DNA of 6,511 nt, taken from contig JAPLBW010000224.1 in NCBI GenBank assembly GCA_026392555.1, positions 1 to 6,511 on the forward strand. The letters are read 5' to 3'. Both the position numbers and the translations under genes were made by a program. The notes under the pieces are model-generated. The model was given only the letters and a program-made list of their open reading frames with translations. It was not told the DNA's origin and ran no database searches. This stretch comes from Actinomycetota bacterium. Lineage in GTDB: Bacteria > Actinomycetota > Actinomycetes > UBA12327. Shown here one piece after another: positions 1 to 5,163 of this stretch (the first letter of the stretch is position 1; every line of letters begins with the position of its first letter).

Positions 1-390
1 ATGTATTCCGGCGATGAATACCTCTTTGGTGCGCTCGACAATGGTGCGTCCGCTTTTGTATCAAAAGATGCCCCTGCCGAAGATGTGCTGGCAGCAGCCC
101 GTCACGCCGTCGCGATGCCAGGATCCTTTAGCGCTCCGAATCTCGCCGAAGCCATGCAGCGGCGCCTGAGCCCCTCCGGGCCCCAACTGTCTCCACGCGA
201 ACGAGAGGTCCTCAATCTCCTGGCCGATGGCCTCGGGGTCGCTGAAATCTCCAAGCAACTCTACATCAGCCAATCCACTACCAAGACCCACGTGAGCAAG
301 CTGTACGAGAAATTAGGCGCGGCAAACCGCGCCCAGGCCTTAATGACGGCTCTGAATATGGGTTTGATCACCTCTGAAGGGCGTGGCTGA
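1..390 (+). CDS. NarL/LuxR-family response regulator, C-terminal part (5' end outside window)
   Basis: This is the C-terminal 129 residues of a two-component response regulator that would bind DNA after phosphorylation by a partner histidine kinase. Residues 1-39 match the end of a receiver domain: DEYLFGALDNGASAFVSKD contains the conserved lysine (K22) that follows the phosphorylation site. The aspartate-bearing half is missing because the window begins inside the gene, so the ATG at position 1 is probably internal. Residues 62-123 form a LuxR/GerE helix-turn-helix: LSPREREVLNLLADG, then AEISKQLYIS, and a recognition helix around STTKTHVSKLYEKL. The stop is at 388-390 and the first Flp pilin gene starts 14 bases later on the same strand. 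Control of pilus genes is therefore a reasonable guess, but the target cannot be read from the sequence. Family assignment is very secure. Confidence 0.93.
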   Translation: MYSGDEYLFGALDNGASAFVSKDAPAEDVLAAARHAVAMPGSFSAPNLAEAMQRRLSPSGPQLSPREREVLNLLADGLGVAEISKQLYISQSTTKTHVSKLYEKLGAANRAQALMTALNMGLITSEGRG

Positions 391-404
391 GGTACCCTGA
401 AGTC

Positions 405-572
405 ATGAAATTTACTAATGATGAGGGTGCATCCGCTGTTGAGTACGGCCTGCTGATTGCAGCCATCGCTGCCGTGATCGTGGGTATCGTCTTTGGCCTG
501 GGAACGCTAGTCAAGGACAGCTTCGGCAAGACCTCGTCCTGCATCAGCGCTGGCACCGGCGCCGGCTGCTAA
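405..572 (+). CDS. Flp/Fap-type (type IVb) pilin 1, 55 aa
   Basis: Small major-pilin-like subunit of a Flp/Tad pilus, expected to be cleaved by a TadV-type prepilin peptidase and assembled at the membrane. The leader is only eight residues (MKFTNDEG). The cleavage site G|ASAVEYG places Glu at mature +5 and Tyr at +6, the Flp hallmark. Mature residues 7-28 are a continuous hydrophobic helix, followed by a short polar tail with Cys at mature positions 38 and 47. The mature chain is 47 residues and differs from pilin 2 at only three positions. No strong Shine-Dalgarno is visible; GAGG at 389-392 is 12 bases upstream. The frame is closed by TGA at 375-377, so ATG 405 is the only ATG available and coupling to the regulator gene upstream is possible. 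Automated callers could miss the gene because of its length. Confidence 0.88.
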   Translation: MKFTNDEGASAVEYGLLIAAIAAVIVGIVFGLGTLVKDSFGKTSSCISAGTGAGC

Positions 573-589
573 TTCGCCCTCGCTTTATG

Positions 590-623
590 GGCTGATCTGG
601 GCGCATCAGGCATAAAATCAGCC
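590..623 (+). repeat. Inverted repeat with two alternative hairpins downstream of pilin 1
   Basis: GGCTGAT (590-596) is perfectly complementary to ATCAGCC (617-623), giving a 7-bp stem with a 20-base loop. Within that loop, ATCAG (605-609) can instead pair with CTGAT (592-596), making a competing 5-bp hairpin. No T-run follows, so it is not a classical intrinsic terminator. It may stabilise the 3' end of the pilin 1 transcript or may be chance. The complementarity is seen directly; function is not known. Confidence 0.35.
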
Positions 624-649
624 GTTCGGTGGATGGTATTCGTCCGATC

Positions 650-672
650 TAGGGATCAAAACGCCCTATTTT
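650..672 (+). terminator. Weak intrinsic-terminator-like hairpin between pilin 1 and pilin 2
   Basis: TAGGG (650-654) pairs with CCCTA (664-668) around a nine-base loop and is followed by TTTT (669-672) and then GTT. The stem is only 5 bp, so the terminator would be weak. Its place just before the candidate promoter of pilin 2 fits separate transcription of pilin 1 and the pilin 2-3 pair. Confidence 0.3.
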
Positions 673-677
673 GTTCG

Positions 678-686
678 TAATATACT
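678..686 (+). promoter_or_regulatory. Candidate -10 region for the pilin 2-3 transcript
   Basis: Overlapping -10-like hexamers TAATAT (678-683) and TATACT (681-686) lie in the most AT-rich stretch of the 183-bp gap. They would give a leader of roughly 60 bases before ATG 756. No good -35 is seen 16-18 bases upstream, so the promoter would need an activator, an alternative sigma factor, or may not be real. Confidence 0.33.
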
Positions 687-755
687 TCTAAAGACAACTG
701 CTCAAGAGCGGACTTCCCCTGCTTTTTAGCACCAGACATCACGAAGGGCTCCACC

Positions 756-944
756 ATGATGAACCGAATCCGCAACACCATGACTCGTTCCGACGAGGGT
801 GCTTCGGCTGTTGAGTACGGCCTGCTCATTGCTGCTATTGCTGCAGTCATCGTGGGTATCGTCTTCGGCTTGGGGACACTTATCAAGGGCAGCTTCTCCA
901 AGACTTCCTCGTGCATCAGCGCCGGTACCGGCGCAGGTTGCTAA
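756..944 (+). CDS. Flp/Fap-type (type IVb) pilin 2, 62 aa
   Basis: Second Flp pilin subunit. A 15-residue basic leader (MMNRIRNTMTRSDEG) precedes the cleavage site G|ASAVEYG, with Glu +5 and Tyr +6. The mature chain is 47 residues, with the same hydrophobic helix and the same tail cysteines (mature 38 and 47) as pilin 1. The only protein differences from mature pilin 1 are V28I, D30G and G33S. The DNA, in contrast, differs at 21 synonymous codons across the last 50 sense codons. GAAGGG at 743-748 is a good Shine-Dalgarno seven bases before ATG 756; the next codon is also ATG (759). The stop at 942-944 is two bases from the start of pilin 3, so the two are almost certainly co-translated. Probably a structural pilin; which paralogue dominates the fibre cannot be told. 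Confidence 0.92.
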   Translation: MMNRIRNTMTRSDEGASAVEYGLLIAAIAAVIVGIVFGLGTLIKGSFSKTSSCISAGTGAGC

Positions 945-946
945 TT

Positions 947-1180
947 ATGTCTGACGCCGTCGCGCGGGTCTTCGCCACTTTCACTACTGGCCGACATCTG
1001 CGCGACGGTTCCAGCAATTCTTCGCGAGATGGTGGCGCATCTTCTGTTGAATATGGTCTCTTGGTCGCCGCTATTGCTGCCGTGATCGTCGCCATTCTCT
1101 TTGCCCTCGGGATCGGCGTAAAGAACACTTTCAACAAGACCTCGTCTTGTGTCAGCGCGGGCTCAACCTCCACCTGCTAA
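947..1180 (+). CDS. Flp/Fap-type (type IVb) pilin 3, divergent paralogue, 77 aa
   Basis: Third Flp pilin. ATG 947 is chosen because it sits two bases after the pilin 2 stop. An in-frame ATG at 911 would overlap the pilin 2 coding region and add an arginine-rich stretch not typical of pilin leaders. The leader is long, 30 residues ending DGG, with the cleavage site G|ASSVEYG (Glu +5, Tyr +6). The mature chain is again 47 residues and matches pilin 1 at 32 of 47 positions, including Cys 38 and Cys 47 and the motif NKTSSC. Its tail ends SAGSTSTC, with more Ser/Thr than pilins 1 and 2. It could be a minor pilin or a capping subunit rather than the main fibre protein; this is inference from its divergence and long leader. 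The next gene starts 35 bases downstream with no terminator in between. Confidence 0.9.
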   Translation: MSDAVARVFATFTTGRHLRDGSSNSSRDGGASSVEYGLLVAAIAAVIVAILFALGIGVKNTFNKTSSCVSAGSTSTC

Positions 1181-1215
1181 TTCCCCGCTCTCCCACTGGA
1201 CAGTAGGTTTACACC

Positions 1216-2691
1216 GTGTCTAGCGACGAACGAGCGACATCTCAACGAGCGCCTCTACAGCTAGCGCATTTAGCGCTCCTCGCCGTGGGTATTGCGGCCT
1301 TTGCCCTCACCATCGGGCCCATCACCGATATCGACACGTACTGGCATGTCCTTATCGGACAGGAGATTCTCGATTCCCGCTCCGTGGCCAACCTGGGTAA
1401 TTCCTGGTCCACCTTTGATGCTTCCTGGCGAACCACGCAATGGCTCTGTGAAGTCGTCATGGCTGGTGTGCACAACGCCGGGGGGTGGGCCGGAATCATC
1501 TGGCTGCGCACCGCACTCGCACTGGTATTCCTGACGGCCTACGCGCTGATGTTGCTCAAGCGGGCAACGCCAGCGGCGGTTCTCATCGTTTTTACCCTCA
1601 GCTTGATTCCCGTTTCCTATCTTTTTCAAGAACGCCCACTCATGGCTTCGCTGATTGCTTTGATTTGGCTCAGCGCCGTTGCCTTTGATCTGCTCGTTGC
1701 TGGACGCGCGCCTCGGTGGTTTGTTGTCGCCCCGATCGTCATCGTGTGGGCCAACCTGCATGGAATGTGGGTGCTAGCCCCAGCACTATTTGCCGTTATC
1801 GCTATCGGTTGTGTCCTGGACCGATCACAGGACAAGCGATCGCTGGCATTCACGGCAGCCAAACTCTCGGCGTTGTCATTGATTGCTGGTTGTATCACTC
1901 CCTTGGGTTTGGCCAGCCTGGTGATCCCCTTTCAATTCAAGGCTGCCACCGCCAACATCGCCGAATGGCAACTGGCCACGGTGTGGTCAACCATCACCAT
2001 GGGCTTCCTAGCGATCATCGCCCTCACGGTGGGGACGTGGATCCGTCGACGCGAGCCGGTGCCCTGGTCCCAACTGCTGTTCGTTCTTGCTCTGTTTATC
2101 TTTGGCGGATCGGCATTTAGAAATGTTCTACCGGCGACCATCCTGCTGGCACCGTTGGCCGCCGCCGCCCTCAGCACGCTTAACCCCCTGCGCTCTCGGT
2201 CAGTTTCGCCCGCGGAGAAGAAGTCACTAACTGTTGTGGGTATCGGCCTGATCAGCGTGACCCTGGTTGGTGGACTCTGGCTCACCGCACAGGGCGATCC
2301 CTTGGGCAAAGCTAAGCCACTCACCATCGCAACGAAACTATCGAGCATTGCCGGCCCCAAACGCGTCTTGAATTCCTACAATTCGTCCGGGGTACTGGCC
2401 GCTTTCGGTGGTAAGAACATCAAGCTAGCCATCGATGGCAGAGCAGATCGCGACGGCGGCCCCTACATTGATCGCTACATCAAGGCCGAAAAACTTGAAG
2501 GTGACTGGCAAGGATTGCTCACACACGTCCAGCCAAACTTCGCTGTCTTGGGCAAAGACAGCGCACTCACTTACGAACTCACCAATCATCGGCAATGGAA
2601 ACTTCTACTGACCGATCAGGATTACGTATTACTCCAAGCGCCCCCATCGGCGAAATCGGCGAAATCGGCGAAAACTAGCCAGCCAAAATAG
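1216..2691 (+). CDS. Polytopic membrane protein, GT-C glycosyltransferase-like, uncharacterised
   Basis: A 491-residue integral membrane protein with roughly ten hydrophobic segments between residues 17 and 357 and a soluble C-terminal domain (about 366-475). Its motifs recall a broad uncharacterised bacterial family with GT-C (dolichyl-phosphate-mannose transferase-like) topology. The first loop holds an acidic/His motif DIDTYWHVLIGQ (38-49). Others are QERPLM (138-143), WANLHGMWV (178-186), FRNVLPATILLAPLAA (301-316) and the C-terminal IDGRADRDGG (406-415). In GT-C enzymes the first-loop acidic residues bind metal or donor; D38/D40 are candidates here. The start is GTG 1216 with AGG at 1205-1207, eight bases upstream. 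It follows the pilins closely, so pilin or surface glycosylation is a possible role, but no substrate can be assigned. The extreme C-terminus has a (SAK)3 repeat. Confidence 0.82.
   Translation: MSSDERATSQRAPLQLAHLALLAVGIAAFALTIGPITDIDTYWHVLIGQEILDSRSVANLGNSWSTFDASWRTTQWLCEVVMAGVHNAGGWAGIIWLRTALALVFLTAYALMLLKRATPAAVLIVFTLSLIPVSYLFQERPLMASLIALIWLSAVAFDLLVAGRAPRWFVVAPIVIVWANLHGMWVLAPALFAVIAIGCVLDRSQDKRSLAFTAAKLSALSLIAGCITPLGLASLVIPFQFKAATANIAEWQLATVWSTITMGFLAIIALTVGTWIRRREPVPWSQLLFVLALFIFGGSAFRNVLPATILLAPLAAAALSTLNPLRSRSVSPAEKKSLTVVGIGLISVTLVGGLWLTAQGDPLGKAKPLTIATKLSSIAGPKRVLNSYNSSGVLAAFGGKNIKLAIDGRADRDGGPYIDRYIKAEKLEGDWQGLLTHVQPNFAVLGKDSALTYELTNHRQWKLLLTDQDYVLLQAPPSAKSAKSAKTSQPK
2647..2673 (+). 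repeat. Three tandem copies of a 9-bp unit
   Basis: TCGGCGAAA occurs three times head to tail, in frame, at the end of the membrane protein gene and encodes SAKSAKSAK, a basic hydrophilic tail. Such short perfect tandems change copy number by replication slippage. The array stops just short of the stop codon of the convergent pimB' gene. Confidence 0.9.
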
Positions 2692-3802
2692 CTGCGAGCT
2701 TGTCTAACTGCGCGTCCCAGGTCCATTTGTCTTGCACCCAAGCCCGGCCAGCTTGTCCCATTTGGTGAGCCTTGGCGTGATCAGTGAGCAGTTCTACCAA
2801 GTTCTCCGTGAGACCAACAGCATCATTTCCGTCAACGCTGTGGCCGGTCACTCCTTCAAGAACAGCATCGGGTGCACCACCACTGCGGCCGCCCACCACG
2901 GGTAAACCTGAGGCACTGGCTTCCAAATAGACAATGCCCAACCCCTCAACATCCAAACCACGCAAGCGCGTACGACAGGGCATCGCGAACACATCGCCGG
3001 CTGCATAGTGGGCTGGTAACTGATCCCAGGGAACCGACCCGGTGATGATCACTGACGTGGTGAGGCCGAGTTCGGACACCTTCTTCATGAGTTTTTTCTT
3101 GTGTGGTCCGCCACCGACAATCAACAAGACCGCGCTGGGGACTTGCGCCAGCACCGAGGGCATGGCGTCAATCAGCACATCTTGGCCCTTGCGTGGCATC
3201 AGACGTGAAACGCACACGATCACCGGGCGCTGCCCTAGGTCGTAACGCTCACGCACTGCCGATCCATCAACATCGGGTGAAAACAGGTCTGGGTCCACAC
3301 CAGGTGTCAATTGCACTAAGCCTGTGGCACGCTGTGGACCAATCGCATCCGCAATCGCAGATCGCGTGTACTCCCCGAGATACGTCATGGCATCAAGGCG
3401 GGCTCCTAACGACTTTATAAATTGTCGAGCAATGGGCCAGCGCGTCCACCCGGCTTCGTGCCCATGTGTGATGCCGATGCAGCGCACCGCCCCGGCTTTA
3501 CGCAATGCCGGAGCCATCAAGCCCAGTGGAGCACTGGCACCAAACAACACTCGGTCACAGTCGTACTGCCGCATTAATTCCTTGGCCAACCGCTTGGCCC
3601 GAGGACCAGGGAGCAGCACCTTGGATTTCACCCGAACGACGGGGAAATCCTGTGCTTGGTCAAACTCCTGGGAACCGCGCCAAGCCGACGTCAACACCAC
3701 CACTGCATCGGAGGGCAATCGCGATACCAAGCCATGGACAAAGGATTGAATTCCGCCCGGACGAGGCGGAAAGTCATTAGTGATGACGAGTGTGCGACCC
3801 AT
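2675..3802 (-). CDS. pimB: PimB'-type GDP-mannose-dependent phosphatidylinositol mannosyltransferase (GT4)
   Basis: A 375-residue GT-B fold glycosyltransferase of family GT4. It is expected to add the second mannose, from GDP-mannose, to phosphatidylinositol monomannoside on the cytoplasmic side of the membrane, an early step in PIM/lipomannan synthesis. It closely follows remembered mycobacterial PimB' (Rv2188c). Shared features are an N-terminal TNDFPPRPGGIQSF loop (8-21), THGHEAGW (112-119), VCVSRLMPRKGQD (197-209) with donor-phosphate-binding Arg/Lys, DVFAMPCRTR (270-279) and the EX7E motif EGLGIVYLE (286-294). Length is normal for the family. ATG at 3802 is preferred because its A overlaps the TGA of the upstream gene (TGATG), which implies translational coupling, and because family members begin close to this residue. 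A GTG one codon earlier (3805) is possible. The 3' end overlaps the convergent membrane protein gene by 17 bp. Confidence 0.92.
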   Translation of the reverse strand: MGRTLVITNDFPPRPGGIQSFVHGLVSRLPSDAVVVLTSAWRGSQEFDQAQDFPVVRVKSKVLLPGPRAKRLAKELMRQYDCDRVLFGASAPLGLMAPALRKAGAVRCIGITHGHEAGWTRWPIARQFIKSLGARLDAMTYLGEYTRSAIADAIGPQRATGLVQLTPGVDPDLFSPDVDGSAVRERYDLGQRPVIVCVSRLMPRKGQDVLIDAMPSVLAQVPSAVLLIVGGGPHKKKLMKKVSELGLTTSVIITGSVPWDQLPAHYAAGDVFAMPCRTRLRGLDVEGLGIVYLEASASGLPVVGGRSGGAPDAVLEGVTGHSVDGNDAVGLTENLVELLTDHAKAHQMGQAGRAWVQDKWTWDAQLDKLAAILAG

Positions 3803-4719
3803 CACGCCGCATCCTTAATCGAGGCTCGCCACAACGAGATCAGTTCGGCCTCAGAAATTCCTAACTCTTGGCGCAAGGCCACATCAACGGCAGTCTTCTT
3901 GTTGGATTGCGCAAGAGCCGTCCGATACACCCGGATCAAAGCCGCCTCACCATAGTTTTGAACGATGAGTCGCGCTGCCCACCACGATCCTTCATAGGCT
4001 TGCGATAGTCGTGGGCTGGTGGGGACAAAATCTGCCGTCTTTGCAAACCTTGACGGCACCCGCCCGTTTTTGGCATCAGCCAAAAGGGAAGAAGCGATGA
4101 TTTGTTGCTTCACGCCTGAATCTCGATAGCCGAAGTATTCGGCCACACCTTCTTCTAGCCACAGTGGGAATTCATTGGGGACAGCAGCACCCGTTGCCAC
4201 GTGCAAAATTTCGTGGCGCAAAACGATCGTGCGTCCCAGGGCATTGATCTTGGCAAAGCCGGCTGGGTTCACCCACACCACGTTAGCGGGCGCATCCCCT
4301 GATCCACCGTTGCGCTCAGCGGTGGCAATGGCTGCTAATGCCGAATAATTCGAGCCATCCTTTCGCAACAAGGTTCCCAACTGCTTTTGACTGCGTGGAA
4401 CCACGACGAGTACCTGCTTGTCCCAGTCCGTCCCCCAAAATGTGGTCACATCTCGCACTGCCTGACCGGCCTGCTCCTTCAGCGATGACGTCGGCTTAGC
4501 GTTACCTAGGACAAGCATGAGTACATCACTTGACCGGACGAGCGAAATGACATCAACATCCCACGGCTGACGGAACCGTCCAGTGTCGGTGTCCGCAACA
4601 ACTTTCCAGGTGCCACTTTCAGGGACAAAACTCATGGTGCGTAAAACCACGACCGGTGTTGAATTGACGATGACGCCGAATCGGTCGGCTGGAGCTTGTT
4701 GAGCAAGGTGTAGTCCCAC
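3802..4719 (-). CDS. Peptidase-MA-like zinc metalloprotease, C-terminal catalytic part (frameshifted gene)
   Basis: This reading frame holds the catalytic half of a membrane-anchored gluzincin-like protein. LRHEILHVATGA gives the zinc motif HExxH (H169-H173 counted from the GTG at 4719). FPLWLEEGVAEYFGY (185-199) supplies the usual downstream glutamate, the pattern of peptidase MA-like proteins (PF13485-type). Residues 29-46 (MSFVPESGTWKVVADTDT) resemble the 'TFV..dG.W' segment that in relatives follows an N-terminal NTF2-like or stalk region. That preceding part exists here only in another frame (4632-5105). GTG 4719 is the frame limit, since TAA lies at 4723-4725. The first 12 or so codons are probably not native sequence in this frame. 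As it stands this half has no membrane anchor. It ends TGA/ATG-overlapped with pimB'. Substrate unknown. Confidence 0.8.
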   Translation of the reverse strand: MGLHLAQQAPADRFGVIVNSTPVVVLRTMSFVPESGTWKVVADTDTGRFRQPWDVDVISLVRSSDVLMLVLGNAKPTSSLKEQAGQAVRDVTTFWGTDWDKQVLVVVPRSQKQLGTLLRKDGSNYSALAAIATAERNGGSGDAPANVVWVNPAGFAKINALGRTIVLRHEILHVATGAAVPNEFPLWLEEGVAEYFGYRDSGVKQQIIASSLLADAKNGRVPSRFAKTADFVPTSPRLSQAYEGSWWAARLIVQNYGEAALIRVYRTALAQSNKKTAVDVALRQELGISEAELISLWRASIKDAA

Positions 4720-4725
4720 TGCTTA
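4632..4725 (-). pseudogene. Frameshift zone joining the two halves of the metalloprotease gene
   Basis: The switch of frame must lie between TAA 4725-4723 (which closes the catalytic frame upstream) and TGA 4634-4632 (which closes the anchor frame downstream). Codon quality and protein similarity place it near 4680-4690, at CCGACCGATTCGGC on the - strand. Restoring the frame needs the equivalent of a -1 shift, so the sequence lacks one base modulo three. No X XXY YYZ slippery heptamer is seen in the anchor frame in this zone, so programmed shifting is not supported. A real inactivating deletion or an assembly error are the alternatives. Confidence 0.65.
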
Positions 4726-5105
4726 AACGGCAGCGTAATCAAATTGGTAGCAAGACGAAGCTGAGAACCGGTGAACGTGGCATCAGATTGCGCCACCGTG
4801 TCCATAAAAGTTTGGGACTGGCTCCCCACCACCGCAGCGCTGCGCTCTGCCAGTACGACTGAAATGGCCTGCCGTTCTACTGCGTCTTGGTCCGAAGGAG
4901 ATTGGGTCAGGGTGGCAACTGGGAATGTGGGGACAACAAATGCCTGCCCTTGAACAGCAACAGGGGGTGGGTCAGATTGGAGCAAGAGCGAAGGTGCTGT
5001 AGCCACCAGCAAAATCACGATACCCGCGGCAACGCCAAAGACGGCGCGAATACGTCGATGCGTCTGGGCTGGCTCCGGCGGATCCACCTGCGACATGCTT
5101 TCCAT
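4632..5105 (-). CDS. N-terminal anchor part of the same peptidase-MA-like gene (frameshifted)
   Basis: This frame encodes a cytoplasmic stretch ending in basic residues (HRRIR, 16-20), one transmembrane helix (about 21-42, VFGVAAGIVILLVATAPSLL) and a Pro-rich stalk. A helical extracytoplasmic region follows (about 73-125, ERQAISVVLAERSAAVV to LPFKQWDYTLLNK) of the sort found before the catalytic domain in relatives. After about residue 140 (TD, near 4680) the frame looks non-native (SASSSIQHRSWFYAP) and ends at TGA 4632-4634. Meanwhile the other frame continues convincingly as RFGVIVNSTPVVVLRTMSFV. The simplest reading is one gene, 3802-5105, broken by an indel. ATG 5105 lacks a clear Shine-Dalgarno; ATG 5096 is an alternative. 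It lies 58 bp downstream of the NlpC/P60 gene. Confidence 0.72.
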   Translation of the reverse strand: MESMSQVDPPEPAQTHRRIRAVFGVAAGIVILLVATAPSLLLQSDPPPVAVQGQAFVVPTFPVATLTQSPSDQDAVERQAISVVLAERSAAVVGSQSQTFMDTVAQSDATFTGSQLRLATNLITLPFKQWDYTLLNKLQPTDSASSSIQHRSWFYAP

Positions 5106-5130
5106 CGTAGATGCGCGCCCGCACTAAAGA

Positions 5131-5150
5131 CAGGGCGAACGACTCGCCTG
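5131..5150 (-). terminator. Imperfect hairpin between NlpC/P60 and the metalloprotease gene
   Basis: On the - strand CAGGCGA and TCGCCCTG pair with one bulged base around the loop GTCGT, followed by TCTTTAG. It could act as a weak terminator or processing site, attenuating transcription from the riboswitch gene into the metalloprotease and pimB'. The T-run is poor, so readthrough is likely. Confidence 0.28.
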
Positions 5151-5163
5151 GAGTCCTAGCTGC

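Noticed and set aside
911..946. Longer pilin 3 starting at ATG 911
   Set aside because: It would overlap the pilin 2 coding region by 34 bp and give an Arg-rich leader. ATG 947 is two bases after the pilin 2 stop, the usual coupled arrangement.
368..1173. Three similar - strand open frames opposite the three pilin genes (368-556, 656-916, 916-1173)
   Set aside because: Their mutual similarity is a mirror of the pilin coding repeats on the + strand. They have no recognisable domain, and the + strand products are clear Flp pilins.
1270..1761. Long - strand open frame inside the membrane protein gene
   Set aside because: It is a low-complexity, charged translation with no domain, antisense to a well-supported membrane protein whose motifs are conserved.
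3324..3955. Several + strand open frames opposite pimB' and the protease
   Set aside because: The - strand frame here carries complete GT4 motifs. The + strand translations are Arg/Pro/His-rich, antisense in character, and lack ribosome sites.
4632..4725. Programmed -1 ribosomal frameshift producing one metalloprotease
   Set aside because: No slippery heptamer is seen in the required frame between 4725 and 4634, and the linking segment also appears too short, which favours an indel or an assembly error.
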